From: Diplosphaera chodatii
Lineage: Eukaryota > Chlorophyta > Trebouxiophyceae > Prasiolales > Stichococcaceae
Assembly: GCA_032358165.1 (NCBI GenBank)
Contig: JAALGY010000061.1
Span: forward strand, 310,001-374,000
Direction: 5' to 3'
DNA length: 64,000 bases
Positions 45,676-57,888 of the stretch are shown here, one piece after another. Made by a program: the position numbers and the translations under genes. The notes below the pieces were generated by a model. The model saw only the letters and a list, made by a program, of their open reading frames with translations. It did no database searches and was not told the origin of the DNA. Every line of letters begins with the position of its first letter. The stretch's first letter is position 1.

Positions 45676-46288
45676 GCCACCCGTGGGCGGCGTCTCACTA
45701 CCTACCGGAGCATTCTTGCCAGCTTCACACGCAACGGCGTAGCACTGTCGCACGTGAGCGCTGCTCTGAGCAATACGACAGCTCAGCCGGCAAGTCTGCA
45801 GCAGACGTCAGCAGGAGACTAGCTCACTCCTGCAGCCAGCTATTGCGCATGGCAGTACTCAGCAACCAATTACCAGCCAGATGCAAGCCTGTCATCAAGC
45901 GAAACACTGAAGACTGGCAGCAGAGCAGTGAGCTGAGGCAGGGAGGTGCCGAGGATCTCGCACGTGCAGATATTTGATCCAGCCAAGGCTGCTTGGCATT
46001 CTGTCCAAGAGCTGGCCATGTCGGTCTGATCACGACGCGAATAAGCGCTTAAAGTGTTGCTTATAAGTTGCAACAGCAAGCCGCTACTGTCAGTGCTGTC
46101 TGCCGATCAGCCGTGAACCATCATAAAAGCCTTCCAAAAGGCATAGCGCACAATCCCGTTTGCGCTGCTGCAGAAGGGGGCTCGCATTGCTGCACAACCG
46201 TCACACAGCTTCTACATGTGTGCAGCATGTAGCTAGGTCCTTGTTGTCAGCTCAGCGGTAAGAGCTCGGCCAAACAGTCAATGCGGCG
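45676..46288. promoter_or_regulatory. Divergent intergenic region between HMG-CoA synthase and a thioesterase
   Basis: This interval separates the start codons of HMGS (minus) and the hot-dog thioesterase (plus). It is AT-richer than its flanks and has no exon. It must contain both promoters. An upstream in-frame ATG for HMGS lies at 45753. Confidence 0.5.
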
Positions 46289-47673
46289 ATGCGCGAGGAC
46301 GTGGTCAGGCGCATCAACCTGTTGGATCACCTCGAGCAGCAGCATCCAGAAATCCCGTCACCTCCTGAAGACGCTGCGTACACGTGGACGGAGGCCCTAA
46401 TCCAGTCATACTACCTGCGCAGCAGCCAGCAATGTGACCCGCCTCTGAGCGGCACCAGCAGCAGCAGCGCGACCGGCACAGCTGGTGCACCAGATGAGCA
46501 CCGCACAACTGATGAGCAGGCTGCTTATTTCGTGACGGCGGCATCAAGACCACAGGATGCGGGTCCAGCTCAGCCTGGAGGCAGCAGGATCCAGCCTCAG
46601 CGGCCGGAACTTGACCCTGCCAATGCGCCGCCCACCCTGCGGCAGCACCAGCTGACGGCGACCGTGGCAGGGTACCGAGCGGCAGCCATCGCGCACGGCA
46701 TCCCGTTCAGGTGTACATTTCTGCTCGCTTCAGTGCTTCTCCAGGTGTTTGTGAGCGAGGTTGTTGTTGGCCTCCACAGGATCATGTGCGGTGCAGCATT
46801 GGCAACACACTTGCGTCCAACTTGTGCTGCAGGCGCCATGGGCTGTTCCCACCAGGCGATGCGCTGCTGGCGGAGCTGACGCAGCGCCCCGGCAGCCATC
46901 CTTTCGAAAAGCACATGGCTGGGGAGGTCAGCAGCTACCAGGCGCTGCCAGATGGCGGCTGGACCACTGGCGATGCCGCCTGCCGTGCCGGCCTCGACCT
47001 GCGCATGTTTTACCAGGTGAGCGCATGTACCAATGCACTGGCGAGGGTGAAGCGATGACAACCCCCAATTGGAACGGAACGGAACCGTACGGGAAACGGA
47101 TGTGACTGGTTGCCCTTTTGTTATGAAGCAGCATGACACTGACCAGCAGGTGACCTGGGCTTGGAAGGTGAACATCTGCGCAGGTCTGCATGTTTGCAGG
47201 AGCCGCAGGGAGAGGAGTATGGGATTCTGCTAGCAGCCGCACGGCTGGGCGAGGCAGCTTCGATTGGCGCGGGTTGCTGGGTATGCAGCTTCTGCTCGCT
47301 GCTGGTGCCTCCATAGCCTCCCTTCGAGTGTGTTGCCATGCTGGCACACGAGCTGATGGCATGAGGCCATCGCCGCCTGCGCCGCCGGATGCAGGTGTCA
47401 GCACACGGCGGCGCGGTGGAGAGCCTGCTGGATGAGGCGACGGCGGAGGCCGCCAAGATGGCATGGGCGCCGACGCTGGCGACACTGGAGGCGGCCTTCC
47501 GGATCAAGAAGGCGGTGCCGCTGAACACGACGCTGCGCGTCGCCTGCGCGATCAGGGAGGCCCGGGGCGTGCGCTGCTGGGTGGACGGCAGCATCAGCAG
47601 CGCGGACGGCAGCGTGCTGTACGCCACCTGCGAGGCGCAGCTTGTGGACCTGGCGCAGCTGTGGGCCGGCTGA
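46289..47673 (+). CDS. Hot-dog fold (PaaI/THEM4-type) acyl-CoA thioesterase-like protein
   Basis: Four exons in phase give 321 aa: 46289-46710, 46833-47016, 47200-47280 and 47395-47673. The C-terminal part carries the hot-dog signature: HGGAVESLLDEATAEAAK, with the catalytic-loop HGG before the central helix, then strands FRIKKAVPLNTTLRVACAI, GVRCWVDGSIS and VLYATCEAQLVDL. This pattern fits the PaaI/THEM superfamily, which hydrolyses acyl-CoA or acyl-ACP thioesters. The N-terminal ~200 residues are a poorly conserved region (LDHLEQQHPEIPSPPEDAAY, later FPPGDALLAELTQRPG), not a clear transit peptide. It is divergent from HMG-CoA synthase. A link to acetyl- or acyl-CoA balance is inferred only from this neighbour. 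Confidence 0.82.
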
Positions 47674-48276
47674 CGACGGCAGGCTGCGACACGATGCGCA
47701 GGTCGGCATCAATAGTATGGGAGGCAGCTGGGGACCTAACACTCCAGGCAGCTGACGGAGCATGCAATTCTGTTGGCCGTACCAACCTTAGTAATTTGAC
47801 GAGCATCTGCACGGCAGGTGACGCCAGATCCCAGTCACGCTCCGGATTCGCGGACGTCAGGCCACATGCCGACTCGCCAACCTTCCCGTTAAAACAAGCC
47901 CGCACGCCCACATTGATCACTCTGTCCGTGTGTTGGCTTGAAAAGCAGCAAATTCACGCAGTACGCGACACAGGACCTACGCTACAGGTAGACAGCTCGA
48001 CCGAACGATGACCCGTCTGTTTCTTCCGAGCGCTGTTGTCAGCGCCGTGTAATGGCCTGATGACGCGACACTAAACTACAATTCGACACTGACCTCAATG
48101 AACGCCGCGGTGCATGCCATGTGCCATGTATGTCGGTACCTCGCACGCTCGCTCGGTCAGACCGCGTCGGCTGCCGAGCGCGCCAAAGATACCGCAACGC
48201 AAACGTCTCTCCTGTAACTGCTGCTGACCTACACTTTTGATCCGCAGGCCGCCGGTGCAGCGGTGCCAGCCTAGCC
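47674..48276. other. Intergenic region upstream of aquaporin A
   Basis: No supportable exon. It contains the thioesterase 3' UTR and the promoter of the first aquaporin. Confidence 0.4.
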
Positions 48277-51200
48277 ATGCATCATGCGGGAGCTGGACCC
48301 AGGAGGCACAAGAGGCGGCAGCAGCCGCTCTTTGAGATGCCGCAGATGTCACGAGGGATGAAGATCATGCTGGGCTTTCAGGTGTGTGATCGAACCGCAT
48401 GCGCGCTCTCGTTTGCTCTGCACTGCCTGCCTGGATCAGCAGCTAGCTTGTGCTGTGTGCACGAAACCCGTCCGTCAGCTCGAGAAGAAGCTGCCTGCAG
48501 ACCTACGTTAAGTTTGATTGGCACGCAGAGGCCAGTGTGGGAAACCATCAACGGATCCTTCCTGAAGGTGATCGCTGAAGCAGGATGTTGAGGTTGCATG
48601 TGGCATGCGGTGATGACCGTGCACGACATGGCAATGCATCTGCTGAGCCAGCATCCGCTGCTGCAGGCCTGCCTTGCCGAGTTCTGGGCCGTGGCCGTCT
48701 TCATCTACGTTGCAACAGGCGAGCCTTCGATCGCACGATGCACATGCATGGCACACCCATTGCTGCGCACTTGCAGCTGCGCCCTGCGCACCTAGCCTCC
48801 AGCAGCACAGCACGCATGCTCGTATCATATATATCAGGGAGCGCATGCAGCCTCACGCGACGGAACATGATGTGAACGAGACTGCAAGACGCTGGCTTCG
48901 GGCAAACCGCAGGCACAGTCGTCTTTGGCTGCCACTCTTCGGACACCTCCACCACGAATGCAAGTGCCTCGACTGGTCAAGTTGGTGAGCGAGCCAACGA
49001 TCCAGCAGGCTGAATGGTGGCACGCATGACAACGCACCAGCAGCCCGCATGACTTGACTGTTCATAGCACGAGACAGCGTCGCTACCTCCACAGTAGTGC
49101 CCTCGTGCCACATCTTACATGTGTTTGGCTGGAGTGCAGTCCAGCCGACGGACTGTTTTCTGAACAACAGCCGGGTATTGACCATTGCCACCGCATTCGG
49201 GATGGCAATCTTCGTGCTGGTATTCCTGGCCGCGTCCTTCAGCGGTGTGGCTTGCTGCAACCTTGTCACCATTGCGGCTGCTGTGTACACATAGAGCTCT
49301 GCCTCTCTCAGTGTTGTGTCCAACAGCGGTCTCGACTGCAGCAGCTGCACGGCTCGAGCGAGGGCCTGCTGAACGCTGGGAATGTTCAATGCAGGCGGGC
49401 ACCTCAACCCAGCTGGTACGTCAATGCACAGGCTTGTGACGAAGAGCATTGCGCAGCACTGTACACCTGTTGCTATCTGGCTGTGAAATTTGTTGCACAG
49501 GCATGCGCAGGACCTTGCTGCATGCTGTCCATCCTGTGCCCGCTGACACTGTTGCTGCTTCACCTCACCTGATGGCTACCTGCTGCAGTCACCCTGGCGT
49601 TCACCATCACCAAGAAGATTACCCTGATGCGCGCTTGCTGCTACTGGTGCTGCCAGCTGCTTGGCGCAATCTTGGGTTCCTCCCTCGTATATGCGGTATG
49701 CAATTTCTGCCGGCTCTTTGCATGACATCACGAATGCCGCTGTGCTTCACGGCACGTCTGGTGTGACACGGCTGTGCTGTGTACGTACTACCAACTCACG
49801 ACCCTGGTGCCGCTCCTGCAGACGGATAGAACTGGGTGGCATGCAGCGACTGGCGGCACCAACCGGCTGCTCCCTGGCATCTCTCAGGTCACTCTCACAC
49901 ACTGTACAGCATAGATTTGATTGAAAGTTCTGCAAAGACATGTGCGCCACTTCAATGGCTGCTGGAGTGGCTGCAGCATGGTTGTCTGCAGGCATCGGGC
50001 TGGCTGATGGAGACGCTGCTCACCATGATGCTCGTGTTCGTCGTCTTTGCTGCCACCGACTCCACTCGTGCCAAGATCTCACCGCACCTGCCGGTGTGTG
50101 CGCAGAATTGGTTGCTCCGTATGTATGTATGTGCATGGCTGCCTGCCGACTCTGTAGCTAGGCAGGAGCTCTCCGTTTGTGATGATGCTGTTGACGCCAA
50201 GCCAATTACACTGCAGATCCTAGCTCCACTGGCCATTGGGATGGCCGTCTTTGCTGCTCACCTGGTGCGCAAGGAAGTGCCTAACGAGCTGTGACCACAG
50301 CTGTGCGTGTTTCAGCACCTATAGTGCGATGCGCATGCATGTGGAACTAGGGCTGAGCAATAGCCTGAACAGCGTTGCTGCTGATATGCAGGCGGCTGTT
50401 GCGATTGATGGTTGCAGCATCAACCGTGAGCTTCTGTGCAGACTGGCTGCGTGATTGTCCCTCTGTCAGCGTTGCCACGTGCCATTTGCCCCATCCAGCT
50501 CTGGCTCAACAATGCAAGACCACCATCATGCCGCTGCATGCTATCACACCCTCACTGCACATGTCAGCCATGCCAACTCGGGTCATCTGCTCCTGACAGC
50601 TGCCCGCTCCTTTGGGCCCGCCGTGGTGTCGGGCGTCTTCACGGACCAGTGGGTCTTCTGGGTGGGGCCCTTCTCGGGCGCGGCCGTCGCCGCTGTCCTC
50701 TATGAGCTGATGTTCCGGCCGTCATCGGGCGCAATGGTGGGTACCGGACATGGACGTCATGGTTGTCCGCATAGTTTGCTTTGGACCCACGTGACTGGTG
50801 ACGCGCTGCCTGCCAGGATCTGAGGGACTGCAGCAGCATGCCAGCCTGTGCAGTGCTCTCTGATGCTGCATGCTGGAAGTGGCCTACAACAGGCAAAGCC
50901 ACGAGTAGCTCAATGCGTCAGCCGGAATGTGGCATGACTTGCAGAAAGTCGCTGATGATCACACCGAGCTGCATCCTGACCACGATGAGGACCTGGAGGC
51001 TGGTGGATCGAACCACCAGCATCCCACCGTGCGCATGCCCCCTTTCAGCGGCGTGCAAGGTGCGCAGTGCGCAGGTTCACATGCACCCCTGGTGCAGCGC
51101 ATCGTGTGCATGTTGCCTCGTGCCGCTGCATCAGCTGCGTTGCAGGTCAACCTGCAGTCATGGCTTCTGCATGTCGTATACCATGCAACAGAGCGACGAC

Positions 51201-51902
51201 GGCGTGCACGCAGGTGCGGAAAAGCAAGACGACAGACACCAAATGAGGGATCCAGACACGGAGGAGGACCAGCGGACGGCCAACAGCTCGGGTGTGATGC
51301 ACCGCGCCAACTCCGCTGCACTGGCGCACAACATGCAGCAGGTGCGCTCTCTTCCTTGCGCATATCAGGCAGAACAGTGAAGGGCGCATGCAGCTTACAT
51401 GATGTGCATGCTCTGCAACCGCGCACCCGTGCTCCCCTTGATGTGTCTCATGCACAAGCATTACTTTTTCTGGCCAGGATGGCATGGCAGGTGTCCGAGC
51501 TTGCTGAGCAGAGCCTGAGACATCCCGGGCGTCAAGTCAGCAGGTGCAGAAAGACGTATGCAGAAGAGTTGGTTGCACACCATGTCAGGACCTCACGCTC
51601 CATCTGATGTGTCTGTTCCCGCCACAGATGCACCGCAGCATGCGACGCATCATGTCATTGGGTGTGCTGTTGGTATCCAAGCTATCACAAGCTCATCCCT
51701 CAAGTATCCAGACGACCAGCAGGGCCGCGGTATGCAAGCTCGCACAATCAGGACAAGTGTATTATCTGCTGCAGGAACTCGTCGTCGGCTCACGAGCTAC
51801 CATGATCCCTAGGCGGAGCATCTGCAGCCACAGAGCAGGGAGCTGTGCGAGGGCATCGTCAGGGCGTGGTACATCCTGGGCATGCCAGCGCTATATCACT
51901 GA
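48277..51902 (+). CDS. Aquaporin (MIP channel), tandem copy A
   Basis: Seventeen exons, about 433 aa: 48277-48381, 48529-48567, 48667-48718, 48913-48984, 49140-49244, 49395-49415, 49589-49695, 49822-49887, 49992-50093, 50217-50264, 50392-50425, 50600-50736, 50945-51059, 51214-51341, 51491-51535, 51628-51663 and 51813-51902. Both pore loops are intact: GGHLNPAVT, encoded partly by a 21-nt exon, and SINPARSFGP, split by an intron after the Asn codon. The selectivity-filter positions read Phe (about 109), His (about 238), Cys (about 247) and Arg (about 253), with the same spacing as human AQP1, so water selectivity is predicted. The C-terminal tail is long, acidic, His-rich and cytoplasmic; its last three exons are the least certain. 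The intron after 48718 has a GC donor. It is closely related to copy B downstream. Confidence 0.88.
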
Positions 51903-53447
51903 CCGGCAATGCAAGCAAGACCAAGGCAAGTCGCTAGACAGCACTGACGCGACCCCATCTGACAGCTGTTGACAGCAGGCGGAACGGCAGCGGCGGCTGC
52001 AACGAAATCCCCGGCTGGCAACGCTCTGTCGGCGGCGGCTGTGAGCAAGCATGGTGTCGTCATAGACGGCGACACGACACCATGCTTGCCGCACGCATGC
52101 CATGCATACTGCACCGACCTAGATCGCGGCGCATTATACATGCGGAGCGCACCCTGTGACATTCGTAGTTCATCAGGTTCATCAGGGTTCATCTGAAGCT
52201 CAGAATTGTTCGCACCGCATTCAGCACGCACGCACTTGTTAGCTGGCCATGTCTCCTCAGTTGCGACGATGGATAAGCCAGCCACACCAGTTGTTTGCAT
52301 GGTGACACAGCACATCAGCTCACTCGGATGCAGCTACTCGACCTTGAGGTGTCGGACCCTTGCTTTGACGAGCACAGCTGCACTTCTTCCGTCAGCGAGG
52401 TGTGTCACCTGCATATATAGCGAGTCCTGGCCAGCATGTGCGAAGCAGATGTGTCTCTGTAGCTACCTTCTCAGCTCGGTCTATCTTCAGGGTTATATGC
52501 ATGGATACAGCTATTTGGCCTGTAGTGGTAGAAGGTGAGGATGGAACGATGTCACTCGTAACCCGCCCCATCCTCCATCCCTTCGGCAGCTCGCATCGCT
52601 CCCTGATATCAAGGGTTGCAAATCGTGCGACGAGATGCAGGCATACATCATGTCACCCCACAGAACATAACCGATACTATGGGCGGGACTCTGTTGCCCG
52701 CAGCGCTGTGTCATGGGATGGGCCAGGGGCCCGGGTGGGTGACAAGTGAATGGCAGGCTTGAAGGAAGCATAGCATGCATGGCAGCGGCACAGGCATCGA
52801 TGCGCATGGGGCATGTCAGTGGTTGCGACAATTGCAGCTGCAGCATTGGCCGGGCTTTGCTCTGCACGCAGTGGGGTCGTAGGTCGCCCGTGAGCTGCAT
52901 GCAAATGGGAACATTGTGACAGGCAGCTGTTTCAGGACGAACGGGAAAAATTCACGCACGTGTGCCGTACAGCTTTTTCATGGTATCTGCACGGCAGCTT
53001 GACAGCAACTCCCGACCCCATCTGGCCCCTCAGCTGTGACGCCACACGCTGCCCAACGCCTGCAAATGCATCACTCTCAATCTGGCGAGCAAGCCCTGGA
53101 CCAGTCAGCCGGACTATCTGCTTAGCAAGCCGGCTGAGCGTCTGGGCTTGTACCCGACACAAAATCACAGGTGCGCGTCTTGAAATTGACCGTTTCTGTG
53201 TCACCTGACGCCACATGCAAGCTAAAAGTTCAACAGTGCATACATTCTCCCGCTCGGTGAGACCCCCGCTGTTGAAGGATTCATTTGCCACCTAAAGCTG
53301 ATTCCGATGGGAGCCTGTGGGCTGGCTGGCTCATGATGCATTGCACAGCACGTGAGCGGACCATCCACGCCGATGATGTGAACGGCCAGCTCTGACTTGT
53401 GGCTGTTAGCCGCAGATTGTCAGCCGCGTTGCAAGGCCAGCACCACC
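51903..53447. other. Intergenic region between the two aquaporins
   Basis: No supportable gene. It contains a perfect 16-bp inverted repeat (see separate entry) and a short TTCATCAGG-type repetition near 52170. A small open frame from about 51969 overlaps the inverted repeat but lacks a partner exon or homology that I can see. Confidence 0.4.
52045..52089. repeat. Perfect 16-bp inverted repeat (hairpin)
   Basis: Arms GCAAGCATGGTGTCGT (52045-52060) and its exact reverse complement (52074-52089) flank a 13-nt loop. It lies about 140 bp past the predicted stop of aquaporin A. Such a stem could be a 3'-UTR structure, a small-RNA precursor or a mobile-element remnant; the sequence alone does not say. 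Confidence 0.85.
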
Positions 53448-56400
53448 ATGGCAACTCAGGGCACAGCGCGCACGATGGACGACACCAAGCAGCGGCATCC
53501 GCTGATCCAGATGCCGCATGTTTCATCAAATGAGAAGAAGATCATGCTTGGCCTGCAGGTGGCGTCTCACTCTCTCTTGTTCCATCACCCCATGCTGGGC
53601 AGGACTGTATGCCTGACATGCTGCCTGCTCTGCCTGTGAGGTGCACTCTCGCCAACGAATGCATCAATCCATGTCCATTCTCTCGTGCAGATGCCCCTGT
53701 GGGAGTCAGTCAACGGATCCTTCCTGAAGGTGAGGGGTGAAGGTGGCCGTGTGCAACTGCGGCATCTGACCGCACTTTGGGGATGGCCGCTGGACTTTTG
53801 AACCTTGGCTTCTGCGCTGCAGGCTTGCGCTGCCGAGTTCTTTGCGATAACCGTCTTCATCTACATCGCGACGGGTATGGCTGCTCCGCTTATGCTGCGC
53901 AGTGCCGGTCACGCAGCAATAAAGCGCCAGGCAGGACCTGTAGCTTGAGCACGCCAGCAGGCTCGATGCCCCTCATCCATGTGCAGGCACCGTGGTCTTC
54001 GGTTGCCATTCGGCAGACACTTCCAGCACCAACGCCAGCGCAGCAACCGGTCAAGTTGGTGCGTCTCGTTCACGCTCTGCCTCCAACCTTCAATGCATCA
54101 CAGCCGTGATTGGACTAGCACAAACTCATTTTGACGCAGAACCTGCTGTTGTGCATGGGACTGTGCTGCCATTTTGGGTGCCTGCTGCACGACATTGCCA
54201 AGGACAGCGCAAGATGCTGCTCCCTCCACCAAAGCGTGCTGCTTCCGTGATGCAGCTGAGCCAACGGACTGCTTTCTGAACAACAGCCGGGTGCTGACCA
54301 TTGCCACTGCATTTGGCTTCGCCATCTTCGTGCTGGTGTACCTCAGCGCGTCCTTTAGCGGTGCGGCAGCATCCGTGGCTCACATTGTTTGCAGCAGAGC
54401 AGCAGCCCCACATGTGCATGACAGCCTTGCCCACAGTGTCGCATACTTCGAGCGTCATCACCAGTGATCGTCTCCTGTTCAGGCGGGCACCTGAACCCAG
54501 CTGGTGAGCTGAGATACAGGGCCGACAGACACCCTACTGTGACAGCCGCCCACAGCATCCTGCTGCACCTATGCATATGCACCTGTGCACTCTGGTCGTC
54601 ACTCGCTGTTGTTGTCGTTCGAAGATGCTTGCTTGGGGCTGCTGTATAGCTGCTCACATACAGGAGTTTGGCTGCAGTCACCCTGGGTTTCCTGATCACC
54701 AAGAAGGTGACGCTGATGCGTGCGATTGCCTACTGGTGCTGCCAGCTGTCAGGCGCCATCCTGGGATCCTCATTTGTCTATGCGGTGCGCACCTCGTTCT
54801 GGGATTATCAGCTGACGGTTTAAAGGTCGAGGATATTGTCTTGCATGCAGCAGCATCCATGTCACGAAAGCCCAGCCAGTGTTCTGACCAGGCTGCTTTG
54901 GCTCCTGTAGACCGACAGGACCGGGTGGCATGCATCAACAGGCGGCACCAACCGGCTGCTGCCCGGCATCTCAAAGGTGTGTGCAGCTGTTGTTTACAAT
55001 CACGCAAGCCAGGATCAGGGTCAGCATCTCTGCACCTATTAATAATGTACACTTGGTTGACATTGAATTCGCACCCTCAATCCTATACCCTAATCCCACG
55101 GCTGAACTCCCGTGCAGGCGTCAGGATGGCTGATGGAGACGCTGCTCACCATGACGCTCGTCTTTGTTGTGTTTGCCGCCACAGATGCAAATCGTGCCAA
55201 AATCTCGACGCACCTGCCGGTGGGTGGTGGCAGACTGCATGGTCGCATGTGCTGGCTGTGACTAACTCCAACCTGCCATACAGCAGTTAACCAGCTTTCA
55301 AGTGGGCGTGACACCATGTGGTGCATGGCAGGTTCTGGCCCCGCTGGCCATTGGCATGGCAGTATTCATCTGTCACCTGGTGAGCAAGTGGATTGAGTGT
55401 GGGCCAGCTTTCTGAGCTGCCCGAGGACACTGCATTGCAAGTCGTTGCGCTTGTCATAATGCGGTGTCATCGTTCATATTTGCAGGCGGCAGTGGCCATC
55501 GATGGTTGCAGCATCAACCGTGAGTTGCCCCTGTCAGCAATCTGGGTCCAGCTTGTCGTGTTGTTCGTTGCAAGCTGACCCAGAATCGCACACGTCAGGG
55601 CTGTTGTGCCGTGAATGTGCATGCGCTTTCATGAACTGAGCTCCGCGAACGGTGCGGTCCTTTGCTCCTGGCAGCTGCCCGCTCCTTTGGGCCGGCCGTG
55701 GTGTCGGGCGTCTTCACGGATCAGTGGATCTTCTGGGTGGGGCCCTTTTCGGGCGCCATCGTCGCGTCCCTCCTCTACGAGCTGTTCTTCAGGCCGTCGG
55801 GCCCCATCGTGAGTCTGCGCTCCCCCTGCCAGCTTGATGCAGCATCTGCCGCCACTGCGTGCTGCATGGCCACACCAGCACGCAAGCGGGGGCACTGCTC
55901 TGCACGCCAGCAGGGGTTGTGGGTGGCAACCCCCGCGACTGCACTGACAAATTTGCGGCCGTGGTGCATGCTGAGCGTGCTCAAAGCTGCACGATGCTTG
56001 TTGCCCCAAGAACGTCCGCATTTCTCCCTCTTCCCTAACATCCCAACCCCTGTCGCCTGTCAGAAACACGCGGACGACGAGGGCGAGAAGCACCCGCACC
56101 AGGACCTGGATGTTGAGGCCGCCGGCGACATGGACGACCAGAAGCCCGTCCTGCAGCTGCCCCCCTTCAGCGGCGTTCGCGGTGCGTGACACATGACCGT
56201 CGAGCAGCACCAGAGCATGCAGCGCTGTGCCCTGTGGGCTGGTGTCTGTGTGGCGGAAGCTTGCACGGGCCCCGCCCGTATCATGCAGCACAGGTCAGAG
56301 TGCTGCACAGCTGCCAAACAAGCACCATGCTGGTGCTGTCTGCAGCCCAACAAAGCAGTAATGTTGGTCATCATGCATGCAGGCGCATACAAGGATGCGC

Positions 56401-56555
56401 GGCCCATCAAGGTCGTCCTGGCCGAGGAGGTGCCCGCGGGTGCACATGGGATCCGCTCAGACAACGTCGGTGTGCGGCATGAGATGGACCCAGCCGCGGC
56501 GGCACACATGCCATACCAGCAGGCACGCTCTACCAATGCAAACACTCTGGCATGA
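53448..56555 (+). CDS. Aquaporin (MIP channel), tandem copy B
   Basis: Fourteen exons in perfect phase give 393 aa: 53448-53558, 53691-53729, 53823-53874, 53987-54058, 54256-54360, 54483-54503, 54678-54784, 54911-54976, 55118-55219, 55332-55379, 55486-55519, 55675-55808, 56064-56181 and 56383-56555. Exons 2-11 match copy A in number, phase and exact length; introns have diverged. Six membrane helices, GGHLNPAVT and SINPARSFGP are intact. Filter residues are F111, H240, C249 and R255, with F-to-NPA and H-to-C spacings of 20 and 9 as in AQP1; Cys249 sits at the AQP1 mercury-sensitive position. An extracellular loop carries STNAS, a possible N-glycosylation site. The tail is Asp/His-rich ([20 protein letters not shown]), then PPFSGV shared with copy A, after which the two diverge. 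Probable plasma-membrane or contractile-vacuole water channel; the location is inferred. Confidence 0.93.
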
Positions 56556-57888
56556 CATTGCACATTGATTGTCGACAGGCTCCGTGACTACACATCTTGC
56601 TTTCGTACGCATGTGCTTCTTGCCACGCTGCCGAGAGACTCCAGTGAAGCGAATGTCCTGGTGTCTGCAGGATGGAGTCCGGGCGCGTGCTGTCGCACCA
56701 GAGCCCCACATGTGATTGCTTCGCGCCAGCATCTGGAGGATGACGAGCGACGTGACCTGAACTGACTTTAGAGCAAGAGCGATAGCCAACCCTGCGGATA
56801 GCCCTGCTGGTCTATTCACCCATTGCGAGGAGCGCAAGCCGCAAGTCAAATTGCCGGTGCTGCGGCAGTCTTGTATCTGCACAGTCTTTTCTTAGTTTGC
56901 GATCGGATTTTGGCAGTATACTGACTGACCATTGACTGATTGTCTTTGACCTGCTTCCGCAATGTGCATGCAAAGCATGTTGCGGTGCAATTGCCTTTGC
57001 AGACATGTGCCTTGATGTGTGCCTTGCTATTGACGATTGTGTCCTGATTGCTCGCACAGTTCAGTTTGCCGAGCTCAGAGGCATGCATAGCGGAACATTC
57101 TTGCTGGTGCATCGCAGTCACTCGAGAAGTGCAACGAGGTATATGTCTGCAAGGGTTATGACCATTCCAGTCACCCAATGACGACAGCTTCGACGTAGCT
57201 ACCGCCCGCACCACCTTGTCTCGAGTCCTCGCGAACTTCAATACACTTCTCACTACGCGTGTGCTCGCCCGCGCATAAAGGAGCGGAAGGTTGTTCTTCT
57301 CGGCCATTCGCGACGATCACAGCGCCAACCTTTCCGCCGCCCCCCATCAACAGCGAGCAGAACGAAACCGGCCCTGCGACCGTGCGAACAGCTGCGCCGG
57401 TACGCTGCTCAACCCCTGTGTCGATCTTCTGGCAGCTTGCTCGATGAGTGGCGTGACCAGCTGCAGTAGGGGCGCCCGGATGCCGAGGGGTCAGAAGGTC
57501 CCACTCGGATGCTGGCCGTGCAAAGCTCCCATGTTGCCGACAGCAGCCTGCTGCATGGCCACTCCGCGGCTTGGCATACCTGGCAGCATTGTCAGTATTC
57601 TGAGACCCCTTTCGAGCTTGCTGCGGCCAGGCAGCGCACCACCTTATGTAGTGCCCTCGCCCATGCCCTTGCGAGGTCGCCCCGTCGAGTCGGCTTCACG
57701 CACGCACCGCGCACTGAGTGTGCCTCCCCGCGGCACCCTACACTGTGCTGGAGTTCGGCCGCAACATCTAGCCCTCTATGCCTCGAAGGCCTGCCTGCAC
57801 TGCAAGCCTTCCAAAATGCCGGGGTCCTGACAACGTGTCCGCATGACCTGCAGGTCCTACTCTGCCTCGCCTCACGCCTGCTGTAGCC
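56556..57888. other. Intergenic region upstream of the BAR gene
   Basis: No supportable coding exon. Open frames near 57.3-57.9 kb lack coding bias and may be 5' UTR or promoter of the BAR-domain gene. Confidence 0.35.

Noticed and set aside
51969..52196. Short protein overlapping the 16-bp inverted repeat
   Set aside because: No partner exons, no coding bias and no motif; the hairpin is the better-supported feature.
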